Shown piece after piece: positions 37,071 to 45,186 of a DNA stretch of 64,000 bases (positions within the stretch are counted from its first letter, which is position 1; every line of letters starts with the position of its first letter). The stretch lies in the NCBI GenBank assembly GCA_029233985.1, contig JARGOK010000001.1, forward strand, positions 929,096 to 993,095, written 5' to 3'. A program made the translations under genes and the position numbers. The notes beneath the pieces are model-generated. The model did no database searches, had not been told where the DNA came from, and saw only the letters and a list, made by a program, of their open reading frames with translations. This stretch comes from Candidatus Altimarinota bacterium (lineage in GTDB: Bacteria > Patescibacteriota > Gracilibacteria > JAUYGZ01).

Positions 37071-37156
37071 GTCTCCTACTAAAACCCGAGGGTTGTGGGC
37101 TCCAATCGGAGACGTGAAGCCACCATGCGATTGCGACGTTGTGCTTGCAATGACGG
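37061..37156. repeat. Degenerate hairpin repeat plus GTCATTGC element
   Basis: CTGGTTCCATGTCTCC (37061-37076) with GGAGACGTGAAGCCA (37108-37122) forms a hairpin like the one at 40788-40853, and the loops are also alike (ACTAAAACCC and GGGCTCCA against ACTAAAGCCC and CGGCTCCA). Directly after, on the minus strand, lies GTCATTGCAAGCACAACGTC ending GCAATCGC. Confidence 0.6.
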
Positions 37157-37171
37157 TGCTAATTTGTTTCA

Positions 37172-37200
37172 TTGTTTACTCTTTTCTTCTAAACTATAAC
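37172..37200 (+). promoter_or_regulatory. Probable promoter of the Wzm/Wzt exporter
   Basis: TTGTTT (37172-37177), 17-base spacer, TATAAC (37195-37200). It leaves a leader of about 11 bases before the ATG at 37218. Confidence 0.5.
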
Positions 37201-37217
37201 CGATTTTATGATAAAAG

Positions 37218-37985
37218 ATGAGCTCAAAGCGACATACTGGGCAGTTGATATGGCTGTTGGCGAAGACAGATTTTAAGCTGAGATATCAGGGGTCGGTGTT
37301 GGGTTTTTTGTGGGCGCTTTTGAAGCCGTTGTTTATTTTTGGGATTCTCCATACAGTATTTGTTCACTTGTTTGGGATGACGGTTGAAAATTATGCATTG
37401 AAGCTCTTGTTGGCGATCCTTCTGTGGACTTTTTTTGCTGAAGGAACGATGGTAGGACTTCATTCTTTGATGTCGAAAGGGCATATACTGACGAAGATTT
37501 CTTTTCCCCGATGGATTGTTGTGGTGTCGGCTTGGCTGCAATCGGTGATGACCTTTGCTATTACTCTGCTGATTTTCTTTGGAGCGTTTTTCTTTTCTGG
37601 TCTCAGTGTCAGTATTTGGCAAGTAGTGGTTTTTTTGTTGTATATTGCAGCGCTCTTGTTGTTGGTATTAGGGTTTTCTTTTTTGACGGCGCCTTTGTTT
37701 TTGAGGTATCGAGACCTGAATCAAATTTGGGATGTACTTCTTCTTGGAGGGTTTTATGCGGCTCCAATCATCTATCCTTTGGAAATGCTGCCAACTGACC
37801 TTAGAATGTGGTTGTATGTCAACCCGATGACGTTTTTGATCGAGCATGCGCGGACTGTTCTTTTTACGGGAGAGTTTTCTCGTTTGGATCATCATGTGTT
37901 GTATGGCCTGGTGTTGGTGCTGGGGTTTGTGTTTGCTTGGGGGGTGTTTCAAAAATTTCAACGTAAAATAGCTGAACTCTTATGA
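37218..37985 (+). CDS. wzm: ABC-2 type polysaccharide exporter, membrane subunit (Wzm/TagG-like)
   Basis: 255 residues, six hydrophobic segments. Family marks: the amphipathic N-terminus LIWLLAKTDFKLRYQGSVLGFLWALLKPL, and the late loop YAAPIIYPLEMLP..LRMWLYVNPMTFLIEHARTVLF typical of ABC2 O-antigen and teichoic acid exporters. It moves a lipid-linked glycan across the membrane together with the ATPase encoded next. Its TGA stop overlaps the ATG of the ATPase gene (ATGA at 37982-37985), indicating coupled translation and showing TGA works as a stop. An in-frame stop directly upstream fixes the start. Confidence 0.92.
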   Translation: MSSKRHTGQLIWLLAKTDFKLRYQGSVLGFLWALLKPLFIFGILHTVFVHLFGMTVENYALKLLLAILLWTFFAEGTMVGLHSLMSKGHILTKISFPRWIVVVSAWLQSVMTFAITLLIFFGAFFFSGLSVSIWQVVVFLLYIAALLLLVLGFSFLTAPLFLRYRDLNQIWDVLLLGGFYAAPIIYPLEMLPTDLRMWLYVNPMTFLIEHARTVLFTGEFSRLDHHVLYGLVLVLGFVFAWGVFQKFQRKIAELL

Positions 37986-38635
37986 TTGTTGTTCGTTGTA
38001 TATCGAAGTCGTTTCGGGTTCCTCACTTGCATAGGAGGTCGTTGAAAGGGAGTTTGTTTTCCTTCTGGGAACGAAAGTCGTATGAAGATATTCAAGTTTT
38101 AGATCGCTTTAGCTTGGATGTGCTTCCTGGAGAATTTGTGGGGATTATGGGACCGAATGGATCAGGGAAATCGACCCTTATGAAAATTTTGGCGGGAGTG
38201 TATGAGCCGGATGAAGGAGAGGTGGAGATCAATGGGAAGTTGGTGGCAGTGCTTGAGTTGGGTGTGGGATTTCATCCTGAATTGTCAGCTCGAGAGAATA
38301 TCCTGATGTATGGCTTGCTTTTGGGGCTCTCAGAAAGTTATCTAAAATCTCATATGATGGAAATAATCCAATTTGCGGAATTGGAAACTTTTTTAGATGC
38401 TCCATTGAAAGTGTTTTCTAGTGGGATGAAGGCTCGTTTGGCATTTGCCGTAGTGATTCAGGTAGATGCTGATGTGTATTTGATGGATGAAATTTTAGCT
38501 GTTGGAGATGAGGGATTTCAGAAAAAGTGTTTTCAGTATTTTGAAAAATTGAGAAAGAATGGAAAAACCTTGTTGTTTGTTTCACATTCTAGAGATGCAG
38601 TGGAGGATTTGTGTGATCGGTTTGTTGAGCTGTAG
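37982..38635 (+). CDS. wzt: ABC-2 type polysaccharide exporter, ATPase subunit (Wzt/TagH-like)
   Basis: 217 residues. Walker A GPNGSGKST, Q-loop region ELGVGFHPELSARENI, ABC signature FSSGMKARLAF, Walker B VYLMDEILAVGD, and switch His in LLFVSHSRDAV. The N-terminal FRVPHLHRRSLKGSLFSFW block is typical of polysaccharide exporters. It ends just after the nucleotide-binding domain, so it lacks the C-terminal carbohydrate-binding domain that reads the terminal cap in E. coli O8/O9a Wzt; export is therefore likely cap-independent, as with TagH-short types. Confidence 0.92.
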   Translation: MIVVRCISKSFRVPHLHRRSLKGSLFSFWERKSYEDIQVLDRFSLDVLPGEFVGIMGPNGSGKSTLMKILAGVYEPDEGEVEINGKLVAVLELGVGFHPELSARENILMYGLLLGLSESYLKSHMMEIIQFAELETFLDAPLKVFSSGMKARLAFAVVIQVDADVYLMDEILAVGDEGFQKKCFQYFEKLRKNGKTLLFVSHSRDAVEDLCDRFVEL

Positions 38636-38656
38636 TTGTAGCTTGATTTTTTAGAT

Positions 38657-38684
38657 TTGACCTAGAAAAGTGTCTTCCTATAAA
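38657..38684 (+). promoter_or_regulatory. Probable promoter of the phosphoribosyltransferase gene
   Basis: TTGACC (38657-38662), 16-base spacer, TATAAA (38679-38684), 79 bases before the ATG at 38763. A second TTGACCTAG occurs at about 39628, upstream of the next gene. Confidence 0.5.
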
Positions 38685-38762
38685 TCTCAAACAGAGCAAT
38701 TCGGTTTGGGATTATTTTTAATGAGTTCAGATATACTTGGGATGACTTTATAGTTTTCCTTT

Positions 38763-39614
38763 ATGTCTCCATACTTCAAACTTCTCCGGCCACACCAATG
38801 GCTAAAAAATATCTTTGTTTTGATCCCAATGATTTTTGGAAGAGTTTTTTGGAATCCAGAGGTTTTTTGGAACAGTATATTGGCGGTATTGTCCTTTATT
38901 CTCATATCGAGTTCGGTGTATGTCCTCAATGATTTGGTGGATGCAGAAAGTGACCGAAAGCATCCGGTAAAAAAGAAGAGGCCTATTGCTGCGAAACAAG
39001 TGAGCGAGGAAGAAGCTATAGGGATGTGGGTGGTTTTATTGCTGTCGGGTTTTGCATTATCGTATTCTATTTCCATTGAATTTTTCATCGTTGTTTTGGG
39101 GTATATTGCTATGACAATGGCCTATTCAATTTTTTTGAAAAGGGTTATTTTCTTGGATATTTTGCTGATTGCCCTGGGCTTTGTCTTTCGAGTTCTTGGA
39201 GGAGGGATGGCAGCTGGTGTGGTGGTGACGGATTGGATGATTGTCTTGGTGTTTTTATTCACCTTGTTTTTGGCATTGAGTAAACGTCGGCAAGAATTAA
39301 AGAATTTGAAGAGGAAGGTGAAGAAAACTCGTGAAGTCTTGAACCTGTATACCATTGAGCTCATTGATCAGATTAGTGCCATTATTGTTCCGATTGCGAT
39401 TACTTCGTATATTTTTTATACCTTTGATAAACGACCTGATAATCCGTATTTTATTCTGACAATACCTATTATTTTGTATAGTTTTTTTCAGTACCTTTAC
39501 CTGCTAAAAAGCTCTTCTTTCGGAGAATCTTCAAAAGATTACCTGACGGATTGGAAGTTGATTTTTGCGGGGGCATTATGGTTTATGCTGGTGATGGTGG
39601 GCTTGGGAATGTAA
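38763..39614 (+). CDS. UbiA-family decaprenyl-phosphate phosphoribosyltransferase-like protein
   Basis: 283 residues, about eight or nine membrane helices. First Asp-rich motif NDLVDAESDRKHPVKKKRPIA (metal and prenyl-phosphate binding). The second conserved region AYSIFLKRVIFLDILLIALGFVFRVLGGG and the loop LSKRRQELKNL match the DPPR branch (Rv3806c-like) rather than ubiquinone or heme prenyltransferases. That enzyme joins PRPP to polyprenyl phosphate, giving polyprenyl-phospho-ribose, a precursor of lipid-linked arabinose or ribose. It is followed by an epimerase and two GT-C-like membrane proteins, which use lipid-phosphate sugars. prs and rpiB further on supply PRPP. Confidence 0.85.
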   Translation: MSPYFKLLRPHQWLKNIFVLIPMIFGRVFWNPEVFWNSILAVLSFILISSSVYVLNDLVDAESDRKHPVKKKRPIAAKQVSEEEAIGMWVVLLLSGFALSYSISIEFFIVVLGYIAMTMAYSIFLKRVIFLDILLIALGFVFRVLGGGMAAGVVVTDWMIVLVFLFTLFLALSKRRQELKNLKRKVKKTREVLNLYTIELIDQISAIIVPIAITSYIFYTFDKRPDNPYFILTIPIILYSFFQYLYLLKSSSFGESSKDYLTDWKLIFAGALWFMLVMVGLGM

Positions 39615-39699
39615 GAGATATTGACCTAGGGTTTAGCTTTTGCTGAGAATGGAGACGAGGTAGAATTGAAAAGCTTTGGTAGAAATTAATATTGATTGT

Positions 39700-40758
39700 A
39701 TGAATTTGTCGGGAAAGACGTATTTGATTACTGGAGGGAGTGGGTTTTTGGGGTGTCATTTGGCGGAAGAACTCTTAGCTCGTGGTGCGAAGGTGAAGGC
39801 TTTAGATATTGCTCCTCTGGAAGAACCAGGGTTGATTGGGAGTGTGGACGCAATCTTGGGAGATGTACGAGATGAAATGGCAGTTCGCAAGGCTCTTGAA
39901 GGAGTGGATCGAGTGATTCATGCTGCAGCTGCTTTGCCATTAGCGAGCTCTAAAGAGATCTTTTCTACCAATGTGGATGGAACAAATAATGTGTTCAAAA
40001 GAGTTCAAGAACAGGGGAGATCACGAGTAGTGCATATTTCTTCTACGGCTGTGTACGGTGTTCCAGAAAGACATCCTATCAATGAAGATGATGAGAAGGT
40101 TGGAGTTGGTGCGTATGGGCATAGTAAGGTTCAGGCAGAGCAGCTGGTTCAAGACTTTCGAGATGAAGGGAGTGTTATTACCTCTATTCGACCAAAGACT
40201 TTTATTGGGACCGGTCGGCTCGGTGTTTTTCAGATTTTGTTTGATTGGGTTCAAAAAGGAGCTCGTATTCCGATTATTGGATCAGGGAACAACCGCTACC
40301 AGCTTCTCGAAGTGAAAGATTTGGTGGAGGCTATTTTGCTCTCGGCAGAGGCAGATGAGAAGCTAGCGAATGATGATTTTAATGTAGGAGCTCAGGAATT
40401 TATGACGGTTTCTGAAGACATGGGGGAATTGTGCGAAGTGGCTGGTAGTGGGTCTCGTGTTCTTCCGACTCCTGCTATGCCAGTGAAAATGGTTCTGAAA
40501 GTGCTGGAAAAAATGCGGCTTTCGCCACTGTATCAGTGGGTGTATGACACAGCAGACAAGGATTCTTTTGTTTCAACAGAACGTATCCAGCAATCTTTAG
40601 GATGGAAGCCTCAGTATTCGAATGCTGAGACTTTGGTGAATACTTATCATTGGTACGAGAATGAGTACGAGGATTATCAGGGAAAGGTCGGGACGACTCA
40701 CAAAGTAGCATGGGATCAAGGGGCCCTGAAAGTGGTGAGGAAGATTCTAGGAGGGTAG
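39700..40758 (+). CDS. NAD(P)-dependent sugar epimerase/dehydratase (extended SDR)
   Basis: About 352 residues from the ATG at 39700; a TTG at 39676 is upstream in frame. N-terminal Rossmann motif TYLITGGSGFLGCHLAEEL, then GDVRD, HAAAALP, VHISSTAVYG (catalytic Ser/Thr region) and AYGHSKVQAEQLV (the Tyr-x3-Lys pair). The C-terminal part YNAETLVNTYHWYENEY is typical of extended SDRs. Substrate not readable. Placement after the phosphoribosyltransferase gene invites a role in a lipid-linked or nucleotide sugar, but it is not of the DprE2 type (that is a classical short SDR). Confidence 0.85.
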   Translation: MNLSGKTYLITGGSGFLGCHLAEELLARGAKVKALDIAPLEEPGLIGSVDAILGDVRDEMAVRKALEGVDRVIHAAAALPLASSKEIFSTNVDGTNNVFKRVQEQGRSRVVHISSTAVYGVPERHPINEDDEKVGVGAYGHSKVQAEQLVQDFRDEGSVITSIRPKTFIGTGRLGVFQILFDWVQKGARIPIIGSGNNRYQLLEVKDLVEAILLSAEADEKLANDDFNVGAQEFMTVSEDMGELCEVAGSGSRVLPTPAMPVKMVLKVLEKMRLSPLYQWVYDTADKDSFVSTERIQQSLGWKPQYSNAETLVNTYHWYENEYEDYQGKVGTTHKVAWDQGALKVVRKILGG

Positions 40759-40787
40759 GATTTAGGTATTAGGTGCTAGGCGATGGA

Positions 40788-40853
40788 CTGGCTCCATGAC
40801 TCCGCACTAAAGCCCAAAAGCCTTACGGCTCCAGTACGGAGTCATGGAGCCAG
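40788..40853. repeat. Perfect 17-bp intergenic palindrome with 32-base loop
   Basis: CTGGCTCCATGACTCCG (40788-40804) and CGGAGTCATGGAGCCAG (40837-40853). Loop holds ACTAAAGCCC and ACGGCTCCAG. A degenerate relative is at 37061-37122. There is no T-tract. The rest of 40759-40961 shows no gene. Confidence 0.8.
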
Positions 40854-40961
40854 CATTATTGAGTTAGCTACAAGCTAATGTTTTCCTGTTTTCTGCACTT
40901 CTAACGAGTATTAGGCTGGTTTTCTTTGGGGTAAGATAGAGATAAGATCTTGATTTGTATT

Positions 40962-43118
40962 ATGCTTGAGCTGTGTCAGAATTTTTTGGTGTTTGTAGGC
41001 CTGAATGGGTTGGTTTTTTCGACGGTGAATACGGTGATTTGGAGGTATTTTGCGGATGAAATGCGAGATGTGTTTGATTGGATGATTTTGATGTTTCTTT
41101 TGGTGTGTACGGAGATTTTATTGGTATTGGGGGTAGTGGGGTTTTTTGGGTTTTTGAATGTGCCTGTGGTAGTTCTTGGAGTAGGAGGCTTGTTTTTATT
41201 AGGCGGAGTGAGAGTCCCGTTTGTGAAGAAGGGGCCATTTACTTTGGGTGGATTTGAAGCGTGGCGTTGTTTGCGAAATTTGGTCAAGCGACAGGATGTT
41301 TTGAAGGGACAGGAATGGATTTTTGCAGTCTTTGGGTTTTTGATTCTTTTTGGGGTGGTGGAGTTGTTTAATGCCTTTGTACAGTATCCTTGGGAGTATG
41401 ACACCTTGGCGTATCATATGCCAATGGTAGTAGAGTGGATTCAGACGGGGAGCTTGTGGGAGATTTTTTATGCGGTTTGGGGTGGTCCATTGGGCTATTA
41501 TCCAGGACATCATGAACTGCTTGTAACCTGGTTTGTATTGCCTTTTGGGACTGATTTGCTGGCAAATCTTCTCAATTTTGGAGTGGTAGGAGTGATGTTG
41601 GTGGTGATGTATAAGATCTTGAAGGAAACGGGAGTTGATGATTTTTTGGCGTGGTTGGCAGGGGCGCTCGTGATGGTGATGCCGATCTTTTTACGACAAG
41701 TTGGTACCGGGCAAGTTGATTTGCTGATGGCTTTTGGAGTGGTGACAGGTTGGTACCTGATGCTGCGGAGTTTTAAGAGAAATGATGGATTGTTGCTCAT
41801 TCCGCTCCTGGCAGATTTTGCACTGCTCTTGGGGACCAAATATTTATCGATTTTGTATATTATCCCATTGCTTGTTGTTTTTTTGATGCTCTACAAGTCT
41901 TGGCATAAGCAAACGAAATGGTGGTGGATGTGGACCTTGTTTTTTCTCGGGTGGATTGGGAGTATGTGGTACTGGAGAAACTTGGTGATCACTGGGAATC
42001 CTATTTTCCCAGCTTCAGTGACTATTGGAGAATGGACGCTCTTTCAAGGATACGCAGGGCTTACGGATCGTATCCAAGAGCTGTCTTTGTGGCATCGAAT
42101 TACCGAAAGTGGGGAATGGAGTTCGTGGGTGAAAGCGATGATCAAAGAGACGGGGTGGCATATGTATTTGGTGGCTGGGGCGTATGTCATTTTGGTTGTG
42201 GAACTCATCTACAAGTTGTTTTTCAGTCGTTTTAAAAGAGGTGAGGGAAGGATTTACACCTTGATGCTCTTTTTCTTGCCGGCTTATTGGTACTTGTATT
42301 TTATCGCTCCCTATACCGCCAGTATGATGGAGCATAATGTGAGATATGCGATGCCGTGGCTTATTCTTGCGATGATCATGGTGATCTATACGGTGTGTAA
42401 ATCTGGAGTGTTGAGAAAGTTTTTTATTATGGGGCTTTTGGGACTTTTGTGGTGGCAGTTTTTGCAAGTGGTCTTTACTCAACGCATTGGGTTTCAGCTC
42501 TTTTTTGAGCCGCAATTTGTCTATCAACAAGGTCCACTCTTTTTGGGAATGATTGGGGTGATCGGACTCTCTTTCTTATTTGTAGAGTTGTGGAGAAGGC
42601 AATCAGTGCTGCGATTTGGCGTGGTGATACTCTTGTTTCTTTCATCTTTTGGTTTTTTGACCATGACACAAAGAGTACGTGAAGATATGAGGTACGAGTC
42701 TTGGCAGCATAAATATGGATTTCCCTTGATGAAGGCGTATGAATGGTTGGATAATCATGCTCCTGAAGATGCAGTCATTGCGAATACGATGAACCCTTTG
42801 TATTATCCGCTTTATGGTCCTCATTTGAGCCGAAAGGTACGGTATATTAATATTAATTCATGTGAAAAATGTGATTATTTTGGGTATCATTCCAAGGGTA
42901 TTTCACTTCGTGATGGGCCTGATTATGTTGCCTGGAGACAAAACTTAATGAATGCTGGGGTAGATTATTTGGTGGTGGGGTATTCTATTGCTACGGGACT
43001 GGAAAGTGTGAAGCCACATGAAGTGTTGTGGTTGCAGGAGTATGCTGAAGAGTTTGAGGAAGTGTTTGAAATTGAAGAGGTGGGTGTTTATAAGTTGAAA
43101 GAGAAGGATCAAAATTGA
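40962..43118 (+). CDS. Large integral membrane protein, GT-C glycosyltransferase-like
   Basis: 718 residues from the ATG (a TTG is 12 bases upstream). At least twelve hydrophobic helices. The first large loop holds YPWEYDTLAYHMPMVVEWIQTGSLW..YYPGHHELLVTW, with an Asp and a His-rich pattern resembling the catalytic EL1 loop of GT-C/GT39-type enzymes that take sugars from polyprenyl phosphates. The soluble C-terminal domain includes YEWLDNHAPEDAVIANTMNPLYYPLYG, the usual periplasmic tail of such proteins, plus NINSCEKCDYFGYHSKG with a CxxC pair. Acts outside the membrane if correct. The donor could be the lipid-linked sugar made by the neighbours. Confidence 0.75.
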   Translation: MLELCQNFLVFVGLNGLVFSTVNTVIWRYFADEMRDVFDWMILMFLLVCTEILLVLGVVGFFGFLNVPVVVLGVGGLFLLGGVRVPFVKKGPFTLGGFEAWRCLRNLVKRQDVLKGQEWIFAVFGFLILFGVVELFNAFVQYPWEYDTLAYHMPMVVEWIQTGSLWEIFYAVWGGPLGYYPGHHELLVTWFVLPFGTDLLANLLNFGVVGVMLVVMYKILKETGVDDFLAWLAGALVMVMPIFLRQVGTGQVDLLMAFGVVTGWYLMLRSFKRNDGLLLIPLLADFALLLGTKYLSILYIIPLLVVFLMLYKSWHKQTKWWWMWTLFFLGWIGSMWYWRNLVITGNPIFPASVTIGEWTLFQGYAGLTDRIQELSLWHRITESGEWSSWVKAMIKETGWHMYLVAGAYVILVVELIYKLFFSRFKRGEGRIYTLMLFFLPAYWYLYFIAPYTASMMEHNVRYAMPWLILAMIMVIYTVCKSGVLRKFFIMGLLGLLWWQFLQVVFTQRIGFQLFFEPQFVYQQGPLFLGMIGVIGLSFLFVELWRRQSVLRFGVVILLFLSSFGFLTMTQRVREDMRYESWQHKYGFPLMKAYEWLDNHAPEDAVIANTMNPLYYPLYGPHLSRKVRYININSCEKCDYFGYHSKGISLRDGPDYVAWRQNLMNAGVDYLVVGYSIATGLESVKPHEVLWLQEYAEEFEEVFEIEEVGVYKLKEKDQN

Positions 43119-43201
43119 GGAGAAAGAGGGGATCTTGTGGACTTTGAGGACCTTAGGGGCTGTGGTTACTTGTAAACAATTTGTCATTAAAAAAATTTTG
43201 T

Positions 43202-43573
43202 ATGGAGAGTTATATATTGTTGGGATTAGCTGTGGTGAGTAATGCGGTGGGAAATATTTTTATGAAGCTGTCTTCAGAACAGTTTTCTGAGTCTTTGAAA
43301 GAAGTCTTGATAAACCCCTGGGTGATCTTTCAAAATGGACTGTGGTTTTTGGGCATTGCTTGTTTTGGACTGACTTTAGTGGTGTACACGAAGGTTCTTT
43401 CGCAGATGAATCTGAGTGTGGCGTACCCAATTATGACAAGTTTGGGGTTTGTTATTGTGGTGATGTTTTCAGTCCTGTATTTAGGAGAGCGTCTTGCATG
43501 GTGGCAGTGGCTTGGTTTGCTTTGTGTTATGATCGGTGTTTTTTTATTAAGTCAGGGAAATTCACATGGGTAA
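43202..43573 (+). CDS. EmrE/ArnE-like small membrane transporter (possible lipid-sugar flippase)
   Basis: 123 residues, four hydrophobic helices, EamA/SMR size. Conserved-looking blocks: SNAVGNIFMKLSS in helix 1, VYTKVLSQMNLSVAYPIMTSLGFVIVV, and LGERLAWWQWLGLLCVMIGVFLL at the end. These are close to SMR/ArnE proteins that flip undecaprenyl-phosphate-sugars. Helix 1 lacks the SMR drug-binding Glu, arguing against a multidrug role. It overlaps the next membrane protein gene by 8 bases, which suggests the two act together. Start: ATG at 43202, a TTG lies 21 bases upstream. Confidence 0.75.
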   Translation: MESYILLGLAVVSNAVGNIFMKLSSEQFSESLKEVLINPWVIFQNGLWFLGIACFGLTLVVYTKVLSQMNLSVAYPIMTSLGFVIVVMFSVLYLGERLAWWQWLGLLCVMIGVFLLSQGNSHG

Positions 43574-45113
43574 GATGAATACCATTTTGAAGGGAGTGAA
43601 GAAGTATCAAGCTTTTGTTCTGGCACTGGGGTTGTTTCTTGTGTTTAGTTTTCTGTTTGAATCAACGATAGCTTTTTTAGGAGCAAGTTTGGGAGGATTA
43701 GTGTGGTATTCCTTTGAATATTGGAAAATGGAGAAATGGGATATCCCATTACTTTGGTATTGGGGAGGTTTTTTAGTCTGTGCGATGCTTTTTGTTGCTT
43801 CACATACTTTTCCATTTTCATTGACGAGTGCACCTTTAGGGTTTGATACAGGTCTTTATCGCTATGAATTTTTAGAGTCTTTAAGAGCTCTTCCAGAGTA
43901 TTTTTCTCAACTATTCTTGGGGCTTCCATTGATTACCGATGTGTTTTTGCTTTTTGGTAGAGATATATCGTTTCTCATGCAGGAATTGTATATAGGGATG
44001 TTTTTGGTGCTAGCTTTTGTGGCGACCTTTGTTGCTCGAGAAAAATGGGGGAGGAATGCGGCATTATTTGTGATGTTTCTCTTGAGTATTTCCTTGGTGC
44101 AATGGGAGATGTTTGAAATGGTTTTGTACAAACAAGTTTTCGCTTTAGCATTGGCGCTGTATAGCTTGCTTCTCCTCTCAAAAAGATCATATTGGTGCGT
44201 TATCCCATTGAGCTTTTTGGTTCTCTTGCAACCTTTGGATGTGGTTTTTGTGAGTGCTGCAGCTATTCTTTCAGCAGTTTTGTGTAAAAAAAATGATCCT
44301 CTTCGGCCATTTATGATGAAGATTGCAGGAGGAGGAATTTTGGCATTGGTTCCACTTTTTTTTCTTGATCAGGTTTTTTGGGAGCAGGCATGGCAAGTCT
44401 TCTCAGATGGGTTTGTGGCTTTTGATCAATTGGAGTTTTCTCTCAAGACAGGGGTCTTTTTTGATCTGAAAGAATATGGGTCCTTTGCTCTTCCTGTTTT
44501 GGTTCTTGGTCTTGTCGGTGTTGTGCGACAAATTCAAAAAGAAGGAGTGACGGTTTTTGTGAGTTATGCAGTCGTATTGTTGTTGTGGGTGGTTTTGAGA
44601 TTGTTTTTTTACCAGCGTTTGTTGATCCAACTGGATATAATAATGATTCTTTTTGCAGGGGGAGTACTTGCTGACCTTTTTCAGTTGTCTTCAAAAAAAT
44701 GGTCTCGTGGAGTTTTCGTTGTTGGTGTCATTCTTTTTAGTGCTCCATTTATTTCTCATGTTTTGGACTATAGACCTCTTGTTTCTACTCGTGAGTTTGA
44801 TGGTATTCGTCAGTTTTGCGAGGATCTCGATGAAGGGCAATATGTAATGGCAACAGATGGGCGATATGGGCCATGGCTGCGTGGATATTGTCCTGAGCAA
44901 CGTGTGATAGCACCAGGTCTCTTTGAATATGATCTTTGGACAGAAGATGAATGGAAGGCTTTTTGGATTGACCCATATCAGGTCTCAAGAGAGCTTTTTG
45001 AACGTTTTGATGATGTGGTTTATGTTTATATTGGAGACAATCAGACGCGCTTGGAATTGCCGAGAGTGATGTTTCGAGAGGTGGGAAGAGGATGGTTTGA
45101 AATTTCATCCTGA
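43566..45113 (+). CDS. Polytopic membrane protein, probable GT-C glycosyltransferase
   Basis: 515 residues, about ten to twelve hydrophobic segments. A loop after the second helices reads FSLTSAPLGFDTGLYRYEFLESLRALPEY, with Asp and Tyr in the EL1 position of GT-C enzymes. The C-terminal ~110 residues are a soluble domain (TREFDGIRQFCEDLDEGQYVMATDGRYGPWLRGYC) with two Cys. It overlaps the EmrE-like gene by 8 bases from this ATG, or starts 2 bases after it if the ATG at 43575 is used. It ends in TGA. The family is not certain; it could also be a membrane protein for oligosaccharide ligation or polymerisation. Confidence 0.68.
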   Translation: MGKMNTILKGVKKYQAFVLALGLFLVFSFLFESTIAFLGASLGGLVWYSFEYWKMEKWDIPLLWYWGGFLVCAMLFVASHTFPFSLTSAPLGFDTGLYRYEFLESLRALPEYFSQLFLGLPLITDVFLLFGRDISFLMQELYIGMFLVLAFVATFVAREKWGRNAALFVMFLLSISLVQWEMFEMVLYKQVFALALALYSLLLLSKRSYWCVIPLSFLVLLQPLDVVFVSAAAILSAVLCKKNDPLRPFMMKIAGGGILALVPLFFLDQVFWEQAWQVFSDGFVAFDQLEFSLKTGVFFDLKEYGSFALPVLVLGLVGVVRQIQKEGVTVFVSYAVVLLLWVVLRLFFYQRLLIQLDIIMILFAGGVLADLFQLSSKKWSRGVFVVGVILFSAPFISHVLDYRPLVSTREFDGIRQFCEDLDEGQYVMATDGRYGPWLRGYCPEQRVIAPGLFEYDLWTEDEWKAFWIDPYQVSRELFERFDDVVYVYIGDNQTRLELPRVMFREVGRGWFEISS

Positions 45114-45186
45114 TTCTAATATTACTTGAACCTACTAACATTGGAGTATTCGTGGATTCGGATGGCATTTGTAGATTGGAATCGGG

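Noticed and set aside
43202..43573. Multidrug efflux role for the EmrE-like protein.
   Set aside because: Helix 1 lacks the essential Glu of SMR drug pumps and the gene overlaps a glycan-type membrane gene.
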